Source: Bacillus sp. EB600
GTDB lineage: Bacteria > Bacillota > Bacilli > Bacillales > Cytobacillaceae
Direction of reading: 5' to 3'
Assembly: GCF_024494385.1 (NCBI RefSeq)
Contig: NZ_JAEVLT010000003.1
Location: forward strand, 186,001 to 250,000
Length of the DNA: 64,000 bases
In this document: positions 7,277 to 16,442 of the stretch, piece after piece
Layout: every line of letters starts with the position of its first letter
Position numbering within the stretch: the stretch's first letter is position 1
Translations under genes and position numbers: made by a program
The notes under the pieces: generated by a model
Told to the model about the DNA's origin: nothing
Databases searched by the model: none
What the model saw: only the letters and a program-made list of their open reading frames with translations

Positions 7277-8320
7277 AGAGAATCACCTCTACATATATTT
7301 TAACACTATTCGAAATTATCCAATAAAGTTATATTTGTATATTATGTTACACTTTTGTATATTTTGATAACAGCTGTTTTTACCACCAGGCTGTGGAAAA
7401 AGTTTGTTAGCTGAAAGCTTTCCATCGATTCTTCCACCGTTATCAAGAGCATCTCGTCTTGAAATCATGAGCATTTATCAGCTTAGCGGCGTAACGAACT
7501 ATCATCCAAACCTCCCACTTTATCGAAGTCCTCATCATTCTTCATCAGGAGTAGCCATCATTGGAGGTGGGCAAAACCCGAAACCGGGTGAAATTTCCCT
7601 TGCCCATCATGGTGTTCTATTTTTAGATGAAATCGCTGAATTTCCGAAAAAAACACTTGAAATGCTCCGACAGCCATTGGAAGCAGGCGTTGTTACCATC
7701 AGTAGAGCCCGTTCAACGGCGACATACCCGAGTTCATTTATCCTAATTGGGGCGATGAATCCATGCCCCTGCGGTTATCTTGGTGCTAAGACTCACTATT
7801 GTACTTGTTCTCCAAAGCAAATTACTACCTATCAAAATCGAATATCAGGACCAATGCGCGACCGCTTTGATGTTTTTTTGTCCTTAAGACCAGTAGATTT
7901 CAATCCAGCATTGGAATCACAAAGGGAATCTTCGGAGGAGATCCAGGAGCGGGTGAGCGAGGCAAGGTTGAGACAGTATCATCGTTATGGAAAAGAAATC
8001 ACCAATGGCCGGGTCCCCTATGAAACGCTCCTCCAAACGAGCCCGCTTTCTGATCAACAACAGCGATTCCTGCAAAAATTAGCGAATAAACACGGTTGGA
8101 GCAACCGGGCCCAACTTAAGATTATTCGGCTTGCCCGCACCCTTGCTGATCTTCAGCAAGGGACAGAGGTCAGTGAGCAGCACATTTGGGAAGCATTAAA
8201 ACTGCATAGCTGGTCGACGGCAAAAAAGCAAAAGCAGACTACAGACAGCGTTCGTCAACCAGTAACACAATGGTAGGTTTTTATAAGGGAACACGCCAGT
8301 ATTGCAATATAATAGAAGAA

Positions 8321-8352
8321 AAAGCTGATAGGCAGCAATGCCAATCAGCTTC
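8321..8352. terminator. Convergent terminator between comM and the LCP gene
   Basis: Stem aagctgataggc/gccaatcagctt with a short loop, A-rich on the left and T-rich on the right, lying between two convergent genes; it can serve both. Confidence 0.7.
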
Positions 8353-8361
8353 TTCTCTACT

Positions 8362-9288
8362 TTACTTATTTAATTCCAAATGAGCCTTTAACTCACTTTG
8401 TACTTTCTGCTTTTCCTCGGGTGAAATAACTAAGTAATAGATTTTATTGATCATAGTCCCGGTACCAGTGACTTGGATTTGCTCAACGTTATTCGTTGCA
8501 TCTTTATAGTTCTTTTGGATATCAACCATTTCGTCAAAGGTTAGGTTTGTTTTAACATTCTTTCCGATTGCTTGTAAAATACCGTTGTAGTTTGCCAAAG
8601 ATGAGATGTTGGCACCTTTATGGAGGATGGCCTGAATAATTTGCCGTTGCCGCTGCTCACGTCCAAAGTCCCCATTAGGGTCTTGATGCCTCATCCTAGA
8701 AAAACTTAAGGCCTTGTCTCCATTTAAAGTTACCTCTCCAACCGGAAAATGATAGCTGCCCTCTGTAAAATCTAAGTTATTTTGAACGGTTACCCCGCCA
8801 ACAGCATCAACAATATCTTTAAAACCCTCCATATTTATCTTCATATAATAGTCAATTGGAATGTCAAGGAAGTTTTCGACCGTATCCATTGCCATTGGTA
8901 TGCTCCCAAAAGCATAAGCATGATTAATTTTATCGACAGTTCCCTTTCCGACAATTTCTGTCTGGGTATCACGAGGGATACTAAGCATTTTTACAGAATG
9001 CTGATTTGGATTAACGGTCAGTACGATAATGGTGTCAGAGCGGCCTTTATCTCCTTGTCGTTCATCCACTCCAAGCATTAATACAGAAAATGGCTGCTTT
9101 TTTGTAAGTGCCACAGGATCCGGACGCTTATTAGATGTACGATCAACCGGCTGATGCATGGTTGCTACCGTATCTTTTAATGATTTATAAACGGTGTATC
9201 CGTAAACAGCTCCTGCCACCAATAATAGAAGAATAACAATTCCTGTCACTCGAAGCCATGTTCTTTTTTTCTTTTGTTTCGCTCTCAT
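8362..9288 (-). CDS. LytR-CpsA-Psr (LCP) wall-polymer ligase
   Basis: 308 residues: a short basic cytoplasmic start, one membrane helix (VTGIVILLLLVAGAVYGYTVY, about 14-34), then the extracellular LCP domain. Motifs seen are SVLMLGVDERQGDKGRSDTIIVLTVNP, LSIPRDTQTEI, KINHAYAFG, DAVGGVTV and the Arg-containing SFSRMRH...FGREQRQRQ, which bind the pyrophosphate of the undecaprenyl-linked donor. The family transfers teichoic, teichuronic or capsular polymers from the lipid carrier to peptidoglycan. GGAGG precedes the ATG. It is divergent from galU, as lytR is near gtaB in Bacillus. A second LCP gene lies at 44.9 kb. Confidence 0.93.
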   Translation of the reverse strand: MRAKQKKKRTWLRVTGIVILLLLVAGAVYGYTVYKSLKDTVATMHQPVDRTSNKRPDPVALTKKQPFSVLMLGVDERQGDKGRSDTIIVLTVNPNQHSVKMLSIPRDTQTEIVGKGTVDKINHAYAFGSIPMAMDTVENFLDIPIDYYMKINMEGFKDIVDAVGGVTVQNNLDFTEGSYHFPVGEVTLNGDKALSFSRMRHQDPNGDFGREQRQRQIIQAILHKGANISSLANYNGILQAIGKNVKTNLTFDEMVDIQKNYKDATNNVEQIQVTGTGTMINKIYYLVISPEEKQKVQSELKAHLELNK

Positions 9289-9637
9289 GTATGTGCCTCC
9301 ACAGATTTACATTATCTTGTAACTAATTAATAGAATAGCAGATATTTCCTTGAAAGAGTATTACAATTTATATTCTTGAAATTTTGATATAGAAAAAATT
9401 CACTATACTTAAGGAAGGAAAAGTACTCGAATTTAAGGTTAAAATAGTGTAAAGTAATTCTGAATAAAAAAAGGGAAATCTTACAATGCTTTGCCAAAAT
9501 ACAAAAGACGAAAATATGCAGGGTCATACTTGTACATTATTTTTTAGTATGAAATAATTGACAGTAAAGTTCTTATTTACTATAACTAAAAACCATTTTT
9601 ATAATTTTGTTGATCGTAGGAAAGGATTGATTCTAAT
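9289..9637. other. Divergent intergenic region lytR-type/galU
   Basis: 349 AT-rich bases between divergent genes. Besides the galU promoter listed separately I see no gene, hairpin or repeat of note. Confidence 0.6.
9558..9586 (+). promoter_or_regulatory. Sigma-A-type promoter of galU
   Basis: TTGACA (9558-9563), 17-bp spacer, TATAAC (9581-9586): a near-consensus promoter ending 51 bases before the galU start. Confidence 0.75.
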
Positions 9638-10513
9638 ATGCAAAAGGTAAGGAAAGCAATTATTCCAGCCGCGGGGCTTGGAACACGTTTTTTGCCGGCT
9701 ACTAAAGCAATGCCAAAAGAAATGCTGCCGATTGTTGACAAGCCAACCATTCAATACATAGTAGAAGAAGCCGTAGCCTCTGGTATCGAGGATATTCTGA
9801 TTGTTACCGGGAAAGGAAAGCGTTCGATTGAGGACCACTTTGATAATGCATTTGAATTAGAACAAAATTTACAAGAAAAAGGGAAACTTGAACTTTTAGA
9901 AATTGTTCGAGAAACCTCTAATATGGCTGATATCCATTATATCCGCCAAAAAGAGCCAAAGGGCTTAGGACACGCGGTCTGGTGTGCCCGGAACTTTATT
10001 GGAAATGAACCGTTTGCGGTCTTATTAGGCGACGATATTGTTCAAGCAGAGACACCCTGCCTAAAACAACTTATGGATGTGTACAACCATACCCATTCCT
10101 CAGTTATTGGGGTTAAAAGGGTTCCGGAAAACGAGACAAACAGGTATGGAATTATTGACCCTGCTGATCAACATGGACGTTCTTTCCAAGTACGCAATTT
10201 TGTGGAAAAACCTGAAATAGGAACAGCCCCATCTAACCTTGCCATTATTGGCAGATATGTATTTACACCGGAAATTTTTATGTTTTTAGAAAAGCAGCAG
10301 ATTGGTGCAGGCGGCGAGATTCAATTAACGGATGCCATCCAAAACCTAAATCAAATTCAACGCGTTTTTGGCTATGAATTTGAGGGACAACGATATGATG
10401 TGGGAGAAAAGCTTGGGTTCATTGAGACAACGATTGAATTTGCTCTTCAAAAAGAAGAATTAAGAGATAATTTGTTAAAGTTTATGGAACAAAAGCTTGA
10501 AAAAAATCTTTAA
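9638..10513 (+). CDS. galU: UTP--glucose-1-phosphate uridylyltransferase
   Basis: 291 residues. Makes UDP-glucose from UTP and glucose-1-phosphate in the cytoplasm, feeding teichoic-acid glucosylation, glycolipids and, through the downstream UDP-glucose dehydrogenase, UDP-glucuronate. The N-terminal nucleotidyltransferase signature is [20 protein letters not shown] followed by [11 protein letters not shown]; further family motifs are [16 protein letters not shown], and the Lys in NFVEKPE. Length and motifs match GtaB/GalU throughout. The start ATG 9638 has AAAGGA upstream. It is monocistronic by its own promoter and the hairpins that follow. Confidence 0.97.
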   Translation: MQKVRKAIIPAAGLGTRFLPATKAMPKEMLPIVDKPTIQYIVEEAVASGIEDILIVTGKGKRSIEDHFDNAFELEQNLQEKGKLELLEIVRETSNMADIHYIRQKEPKGLGHAVWCARNFIGNEPFAVLLGDDIVQAETPCLKQLMDVYNHTHSSVIGVKRVPENETNRYGIIDPADQHGRSFQVRNFVEKPEIGTAPSNLAIIGRYVFTPEIFMFLEKQQIGAGGEIQLTDAIQNLNQIQRVFGYEFEGQRYDVGEKLGFIETTIEFALQKEELRDNLLKFMEQKLEKNL

Positions 10514-10533
10514 ATTTTAGTAAAAACGATAGG

Positions 10534-10566
10534 TAATGCACCCTTTAATTTTAATCAGGGGTGCAT
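10534..10566 (+). terminator. Possible hairpin terminator after galU
   Basis: Stem aatgcaccc/gggtgcatt with a 14-base loop, 20 bases beyond the stop; the T-run is poor, so termination here may be weak. Confidence 0.45.
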
Positions 10567-10622
10567 TGGATGTTTCTGTGTCCTTTCAATAGTACGTATA
10601 TTTCATCCACTGAAAAATTTTT

Positions 10623-10651
10623 TGCCACAGTTTATACACTGTGGCATTTTT
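10623..10651 (+). terminator. Rho-independent terminator
   Basis: Perfect 9-bp stem tgccacagt/actgtggca with a 6-base loop and TTTTT; the better terminator after galU. Confidence 0.8.
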
Positions 10652-10818
10652 ATTGATCGGAGTTACATTGATCCTAAGTATTTAAGCAACTATAATTCTA
10701 TTTGTCCCTTTTTGCAGTAAGAAAAAAGATAGAAAGTTAATGAAAAGCATAATCCCTATAATGAAATAATATTCCATATATATCTAATAATTTAACTGTT
10801 TTAAGGGAGGGGTCTAAC

Positions 10819-12335
10819 ATTATCTATCGAATAAATAAACCAATTTTTTGTCTTCTTTTACTTATGATGATTCTTCTGCTTTCAAGTAAGACTTCTTATG
10901 CGGCAGAAAGAATTGCCGGTCAAGACCGTTATTCAACGGCTGTTGCAATTTCACAAAAAGGTTGGCAAACTTCACAAACTGTTATTTTAGCAAGAGGTAA
11001 TGATTTTCCTGATGCACTTGCTGGAACTCCATTAGCGTATAAAGAGAATGCACCTATTTTACTAACACATAGTAAACTATTAACAGCAGTAACAAAAAAC
11101 GAGATTGTTAGATTGCAGGCACAAAGAGTAATTATTCTTGGAGAGAAGCTTCCATCGCTCTTGACGTTGAGAACACTTTAAGAGGAATGGGCCTTACCGT
11201 TGAGAGAATCGCGGGAATCAATCGTTATGAAACGGCTGTAAGGATAGCTGAAGGAGTTGGTTCGGATAAGGCTATATTAGCTAATGGTGAAAATTTCCCT
11301 GATGCATTATCTATATCTCCTTATACTGCAACCAAGGGGATACCGATCCTCTTGACTCGACAAGTTACACAGCCTGTACTGGATCTGCTGCATCAAAAAA
11401 GTCAGGTTATCCTTGTGGGCGGAAATCAAGCAATAAACAAATCAATTGATAGCACGTTAAATAATCCAGTTCGCTTTGAGGGGGCTGATCGTTATGAAAC
11501 CAGTGCTACTATAATTAACAATTTAATAGGCCCAAAAGCGATTGGATATATAGCGACGGGTGAAAATTTTGCTGACGCATTGACGGGATCTGTTCTTGCC
11601 GCTAAGCAGCAAGCTCCCATAATTTTAACGAGAAAAGACGTTATACCTGCACCGACCATTTCTCTATTTCCGAGGTTTGGCGAGAAAAAAATCCTCGGTG
11701 GGTTGGCATTAGTTGAATATAAAGTAGAAGACGTAATAACTCCCTTACAAGCAAGTGTTCACTTGAATGCCCCGTTAGTTTCGCAATTACCTGAGCTGCC
11801 AAGAGGATGTGAAGTGACAAGTCTTTCTATGCTGCTTGGTTATGCGGGAATATCCGTAAGTAAGATGCAATTGGCAAGTGAAGTCGTTAAAGTTCCATGG
11901 GAAAGCGGAGGGTATAAAGGGCATCCTAATGATGGATTCGTCGGTAACATGTACACTTTTTCACAACCGGGTTGTTGCGTTTTTCATAGTCCTATTGTCA
12001 GTTTGGCGAATAAGTACTTGCCAGGAAGAATCATTGATTTAACGGGAGAAGACTTTGAAGCTATTCAATATTACTTGAATCGAGGTAAACCAGTATGGGT
12101 AATTAATACATCTTGGTTTAAACCGGTGCCAGCTTCGTATTGGTCAACATGGAAAACAAGATATGGAGATATTCGTATTACAATGAAGGAACATTCCGTT
12201 CTAATCACCGGGTATGACAATCAAAATATTTACTTTAATGACCCACTTGCAAATATTAAGGACAGAGGTTTTTCACAAGGTGATTTTATTGCCGGTTGGC
12301 AGCAATACGGAAGTCAGGCTGTAACTTATCAATAA
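10819..12335 (+). pseudogene. CWB2-repeat protein with C39-like peptidase domain, frameshifted
   Basis: The N-terminal piece (to 11181) has a signal peptide ending SYAAE and one CWB2 repeat (ERIAGQDRYSTAVAISQ...). The second piece (11187-12335) has two more CWB2 repeats (ERIAGINRYETAV, RFEGADRYETSA) and a C-terminal papain-like C39_2 domain with GCEVTSLSMLLGYAG (Cys about 208 of that piece), EHSVLITGYD (His about 336) and NDPL. The break is explained by loss of one G near 11144 (GGAGAGAAG for GGAGGAGAAG), which restores LGGEASIALDVENTLRGMG. The only ATG (10864) would give a signal peptide with no positive N-terminus. An ATT at 10819 sits six bases after GGGAGGGG and gives MIYRINKPIFCLLLLMMILL, so an ATT start, or a mutated ATG, is likely. 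Confidence 0.8.
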
Positions 12336-12409
12336 AGTGAAACTTCAATTAATGAGAGCTTTTACTGTTCATTAATGTGGAAATATGAAAACCTATCATT
12401 TTTCTTTTT

Positions 12410-12441
12410 ACCGTTTAAGTTTTCAAACTTAAACGGTTTTT
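12410..12441 (+). terminator. Rho-independent terminator
   Basis: Perfect 13-bp stem accgtttaagttt/aaacttaaacggt with a two-base loop and TTTT; ends the CWB2-C39 transcript. Confidence 0.85.
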
Positions 12442-12581
12442 GCGTTAGAGGTCCGCACTATATGTACTTTACTGAGAAATAAATTCCGTTCAAACACAAA
12501 GAAATATTATTGATATATAATTTAAATAATTGTAATCTTATGTTAAAAATATTAATCTTTAAGAAATATTGGGGGAGTTGG

Positions 12582-14219
12582 ATGGATAGTTACATAAAAT
12601 CTGCAACATTTTTATTATTTATTATTTGTTTTTTCTTCCTGTTTACAAATTTTGAAGTTCATGCAGAACAAATCAGGCTTTCTGGAGATAATCGTTTTGA
12701 AACGGCCGCTGCTATTTCAAAAGAAGGATGGGAAACTTCAGAAACAGTGATATTGGCACAGGCATCAGATTTTCCAGATGCCTTAGCAAGTGTTCCATTA
12801 GCAAAGAAATTAAATTCTCCGATTTTATTGACACAGCCGCAGAACCTTCCAAACGAAACGATAGATGAGATAAAAAGGTTAACAGCTAAACATGTCATAA
12901 TTCTCGGAGGTCCTCTAGCTGTTTCAAAAAGTATTGAGGATTATTTAACAAATACAATGAAAGTTTCGGTAAAGAGAATCGGTGGAGAAAACCGTTTTAA
13001 AACAGCTGAAGCGATTGCAAATGAATTAGGCCAATATGACAAAGCATTTATTGTTAATGCGTATAATTTTCCTGACGCTTTATCCATTGCACCTTATGCA
13101 GCTATTACTGGGTCGGCCATCCTCATTTCCAATTCTGACACATTGACGATGGAAATGAAACAAGCGGCATTAAAGGCTTCCGAAAGATATGTTATTGGTG
13201 GAACAGCAGCGATTAAAGATTCAATTGCAACAGAATTAAAAGCTAAGAGAATAGCTGGTTCTAATCGTTACGGTACCTCAGCAAATATATTAAAGGCCTT
13301 TTATAAAACACAGCCCAATCTTTATTTTACTACGGGAGTGCAATTCTCAGATGCCTTGTCAGGTTCAGCTCTTGCTGCGAAAAATTCAAGTGGAATAGCT
13401 CTTGTAAAACCCAATGAAATACCTGCTGAAATTGAAGGCATCTTATCAAACTATCAAGTTTCTAAATCCTTTATATTAGGTGGAACGCAAGCGATTGATA
13501 GTGAAACCTCGGCAAATTTGGATTCAAAAGTAATTTACGAAATCACAGATAAAAGTAAACCTGTTATCTTTTATAGTCCCCACGCGGATGATGAATTGCT
13601 TGCTGCGGGAGCAGGGATCGACTTCTATCTTAATAAGGGATTTGATGTTCATGTTGTCTTGATGACAGACGGGGAAGCATCCGATGTATATAAAAAATTA
13701 CAATCAATCTATCCTGATATGACGTTAGATGAATTTGGAGAAGCAAGAGTAAGAGAGTTTAAAGATGCCGTTTCCAGGTTAGGGGTAAAGGATTCGAATA
13801 TTCATATATATAACTACCCGGATTCAGGCTTAACTGTAGAAAATGTAAAATCAGTCATCCTAGAATTTGAAAATAAATTTCCGGGTGCAGAACACAGGGC
13901 TCTTTCGTTTGAGGAGACGCATAGTGATCATCTTGCGACAGGAATTGCTTTAAATGATTTGTATTGGAGCGGAAAGGTGAAGAATGCACGGTTCTATATT
14001 TCTCCCTATTTGCAAAATCAAATAAATGGGTTTTATTTAAAGCCGATATCTCCCGGTAATCTACTCGATGCCCTGTATGCTTATAAATTATATAATCCCG
14101 ATGAGGGAAGATATTCTATTGGGTATTTATCTGTTCCTGAATTGTTTAACACTGTTGAGAATGAACCACTTAGCAAGGTAGAAATGCCAAACAAGAATTT
14201 TGTAGATACAAAGGATTGA
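12582..14219 (+). CDS. Secreted CWB2-repeat protein with LmbE/PIG-L deacetylase domain
   Basis: 545 residues from ATG 12582, chosen because GGGGGAG lies five bases before it and a standard signal peptide follows (MDSYIKSATFLLFIICFFFL...VHAEQ). Three CWB2 repeats occupy about residues 30-310 (RLSGDNRFETAAAIS, KRIGGENRFKTAEAI, KRIAGSNRYGTSANI). The C-terminal domain is a PIG-L/LmbE zinc deacetylase with SPHADDE (about 332-338), MTDGEASD and ETHSDHLATG. The family removes N-acetyl groups from GlcNAc-type sugars. Family members are usually cytoplasmic; secretion with wall-binding repeats suggests de-N-acetylation of wall glycans or an attached polymer, which is inference. Part of a run of five CWB2 enzymes on the same strand. 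Confidence 0.88.
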   Translation: MDSYIKSATFLLFIICFFFLFTNFEVHAEQIRLSGDNRFETAAAISKEGWETSETVILAQASDFPDALASVPLAKKLNSPILLTQPQNLPNETIDEIKRLTAKHVIILGGPLAVSKSIEDYLTNTMKVSVKRIGGENRFKTAEAIANELGQYDKAFIVNAYNFPDALSIAPYAAITGSAILISNSDTLTMEMKQAALKASERYVIGGTAAIKDSIATELKAKRIAGSNRYGTSANILKAFYKTQPNLYFTTGVQFSDALSGSALAAKNSSGIALVKPNEIPAEIEGILSNYQVSKSFILGGTQAIDSETSANLDSKVIYEITDKSKPVIFYSPHADDELLAAGAGIDFYLNKGFDVHVVLMTDGEASDVYKKLQSIYPDMTLDEFGEARVREFKDAVSRLGVKDSNIHIYNYPDSGLTVENVKSVILEFENKFPGAEHRALSFEETHSDHLATGIALNDLYWSGKVKNARFYISPYLQNQINGFYLKPISPGNLLDALYAYKLYNPDEGRYSIGYLSVPELFNTVENEPLSKVEMPNKNFVDTKD

Positions 14220-14310
14220 TTAATGCGGTTTTTGGAAAATCTATGCAAAGATTGTAGGAAATCCTGTTATAATGTAATAGATTAATATAATATATGGAAA
14301 GGAGATCGGA

Positions 14311-16395
14311 ATGAGGCAAAAAGTTTATAGTTTTGCCGGGTTATTTATCCTAATACTTTTTCTGTTTCCAGCAGGGGCATTTGCAGAAAAAGAACTAGTG
14401 ATAGACCCGGGACATGGTGGAGTTTACACCGGTACTTGTGGTTACACAAAAGAAAGTCCAAAGGATATTTGTGAACGAGACGTAACTTTGGCAATCGGGT
14501 TAAAACTAAGCAATACTTTAAGCAACTCTGGTATTAAAGTAGTAATGACCCGCAATGCGGATGTTGACTTTTCTAAGTCATCATCAAGTGCTGATCTTGC
14601 TGGAAGAATGAAAGTTGCAAATGGTTATGCAAGTGGGAATAATGATAATAGTATTTTTTTATCTATTCACGAAAATGCTTCACCAACAAGCCCTTATGCC
14701 AAAGGACTAGAAACTTATTATTATGATTACCATAATTTAGATCCAGATTACCCCTATGATCCACTGCAAATTAAATATTTGAATGATAGTAAGCGGTTTG
14801 CTGAAACGATTCATTCTAATGTTCTAAGTGGATTAGGGTTGATTGATAGAAAGATACATAATGACCAAAGTTTCTATGTTATTCGAAATGCACAAATGCC
14901 CTCTGTCTTAGTAGAACTAGGCTATATGACAAATCGTGACGAAGAGAGCAGGATATTATCATCTGCATACCAGCAACAGGCAGCTCAATCTATTGCAAAT
15001 GCAGTTATTGCTTATTTCAAGGTTTTTGATGTATATCAAAATGATAATAAGGCAGCTACGTTTACAACAAAGGACGAAGCTGTTGCTTTTGCGCAAAAGC
15101 AGAGCGGGAACGTAAAAGTTTTTGATAAAGATGCCCAACAGTTTGTTTGGGAAAATAGTAATTATGACGTCTATAGTAAAATAAATGGACTCGTGAAAAG
15201 CTTTGCAACCCAGCAGGATGCGATTGCTTATGCGCAAAATATCACAGATACAAGGGTTGTCGAAAAGGCTTCTGATGCTACAATATGGTCCAATTTCTTC
15301 TTGCAAAAATTCACCGTTCAAACTAGTGATGGCACAAATACTCAATTCTTTGATGTTAACAAAGCAATTGAATTCGCTCAAAGCAAACAAAATTCACGAG
15401 TTTTAAGAAATGGCAGCAGCGAGATTGTTTGGACGAATGTTCCTGGCGAACAACCTACAAGGAATTTACAAACTAGTAGAATAGCTGGGCTAACACGTTA
15501 TTCAACCTCTGTTTCTATTTCTAAAGCTTTATATCCGAATAGTTTTGCAGATATCAATCAATCTAAAACAGTTATTCTTGCAACCGGTAATGAACCTGCA
15601 GATGCTTTATCTTCCGGTTCCCTAGCAGCACGTTATGGAAATGCTCCAATTTTGTTAAATAACAGCACTACCTTACTTCCGGAAGTCAGAGATGAATTGA
15701 CTCGTTTGGGAGCAACAAAAGTAGTTATAATTGGCGGTCCGGTTGCCATTTCATTAAATGTTGAAAATGCAATAAAATCTCTTGGCATTCAAACAGATCG
15801 AATTTATGGTGAAAACCGTCTAGATACAAATATACAAATTGTTGATAAATTAGGTACGGTTAACGGAGTCTTTGTGGCATCGGCAAGAAACTTTCCTGAT
15901 GCTTTAGCTGCGGCTCCAATAGCAGCTGCAAATAATTGGGCTATTATCTTAACTGAGCAAAATCGGATTTCTGATGCTGCTCTTCAGTATATAAAAGATA
16001 AAAAAGTCGTGATTCTTGGCGGCCCGGTTGCCATTTCGGATAATGTCCAATCACAGATCCTGCAGCAAAATGGCGCTCAAAATGTCGAAAGACTGTCAGG
16101 AGCAGACCGATACGATACACTTGCAAATCTGCTCTGGTATTTTAAAGATAGTATTAAATCAAACACGATTAACGTAGCAACTGGGGGAGATTTCCCAGAT
16201 GCATTAGCAGCCGCTCCTCTATCTATTCAGAATAAAGCTCCGCTTATTCTAGTTGGGAATGGCTTGAACAAAAACGTAGAGTCTTTCCTTTATAAATACA
16301 CAGAGGAAAATCTCATAAACAAAGTGAATGTAATCGGAGGTCCGGTTGCTGTGTCTGATTCTATTCAGTCACTTGTTGTTGATAAAGCAAAATAA
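14311..16395 (+). CDS. CWB2-anchored N-acetylmuramoyl-L-alanine amidase (LytC-like)
   Basis: 694 residues with a signal peptide ending GAFAEK. The Amidase_3 zinc domain (about 27-235) has all its ligands: DPGHGG (His35), CERDV (Glu55), SIHEN (His120) and the catalytic Glu in VELGYMTN (Glu202). It cleaves the amide between MurNAc and the stem peptide. Residues about 240-385 hold three degenerate repeats of about 46 residues (pattern F-x-T-x-x-E/D-A-x-x-F/Y-A-Q ... V-x-x-x-x-x-x-x-I/V-W). Residues about 395-690 carry three CWB2 repeats (SRIAGLTRYSTSVSI, DRIYGENRLDTNIQI, ERLSGADRYDTLANL). It has the composition of Bacillus LytC with the order reversed (enzyme first). GGAAAGGAG precedes the ATG. 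Confidence 0.93.
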   Translation: MRQKVYSFAGLFILILFLFPAGAFAEKELVIDPGHGGVYTGTCGYTKESPKDICERDVTLAIGLKLSNTLSNSGIKVVMTRNADVDFSKSSSSADLAGRMKVANGYASGNNDNSIFLSIHENASPTSPYAKGLETYYYDYHNLDPDYPYDPLQIKYLNDSKRFAETIHSNVLSGLGLIDRKIHNDQSFYVIRNAQMPSVLVELGYMTNRDEESRILSSAYQQQAAQSIANAVIAYFKVFDVYQNDNKAATFTTKDEAVAFAQKQSGNVKVFDKDAQQFVWENSNYDVYSKINGLVKSFATQQDAIAYAQNITDTRVVEKASDATIWSNFFLQKFTVQTSDGTNTQFFDVNKAIEFAQSKQNSRVLRNGSSEIVWTNVPGEQPTRNLQTSRIAGLTRYSTSVSISKALYPNSFADINQSKTVILATGNEPADALSSGSLAARYGNAPILLNNSTTLLPEVRDELTRLGATKVVIIGGPVAISLNVENAIKSLGIQTDRIYGENRLDTNIQIVDKLGTVNGVFVASARNFPDALAAAPIAAANNWAIILTEQNRISDAALQYIKDKKVVILGGPVAISDNVQSQILQQNGAQNVERLSGADRYDTLANLLWYFKDSIKSNTINVATGGDFPDALAAAPLSIQNKAPLILVGNGLNKNVESFLYKYTEENLINKVNVIGGPVAVSDSIQSLVVDKAK

Positions 16396-16397
16396 AA

Positions 16398-16427
16398 AGC
16401 AAACTCATCTGAGTTTGCTTTCTTTTT
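16398..16427 (+). terminator. Terminator after the amidase gene
   Basis: Perfect 10-bp stem agcaaactca/tgagtttgct, two-base loop, then TTCTTTTT. The lipoprotein gene starts 16 bases beyond. Confidence 0.8.
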
Positions 16428-16442
16428 AAAGAGGGTGTTTAC

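Larger units (their letters stand above)
4932..7385 (-). mobile_element. IS607-type insertion element in comM (tnpA-tnpB)
   Basis: Everything between the two halves of comM: 2454 bp, edges ambiguous by 3 bp (4932-7385 or 4929-7382) because cca occurs at both junctions. No longer target duplication is seen, and the junction contains a CC/GG dinucleotide, as expected for the serine-recombinase IS607 family, which usually inserts at GG and makes no duplication. The order on the minus strand is a 108-bp left end with repeated tttgtatat, tnpA (frameshifted), tnpB overlapping tnpA by 20 bp, then about 245 bp of non-coding right end. Excision would restore comM precisely. Confidence 0.88.
4281..8276 (+). 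pseudogene. comM: comM/yifB Mg-chelatase-like AAA+ ATPase, split by an IS607-type element
   Basis: The gene is in two in-frame pieces: 4281-4931 (217 codons, from MHKIGLKGLEGYQITVEVQA to GEYHVFMSGP) and 7386-8276 (from PGCGKSLLAESFPSIL to the stop). Joined, they give 513 residues, the usual ComM length, and restore the Walker A motif GPPGCGKS exactly at the junction. The second piece holds Walker B (HGVLFLDEIAEF), the ComM signature GAMNPCPCGYLG and the C-terminal lid. In Gram-negative bacteria ComM is a branch-migration helicase in transformation; its role in Bacillaceae is less clear. As it stands the protein is truncated before the P-loop, so it should be inactive. The start is uncertain: ATG 4281 has no strong ribosome site, and homologues begin only a few residues before GLKG. 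Confidence 0.92.

Noticed and set aside
14959..15390. 143-codon minus-strand ORF
   Set aside because: Antisense shadow of the amidase gene, no ribosome site, protein composition unlike a real product.
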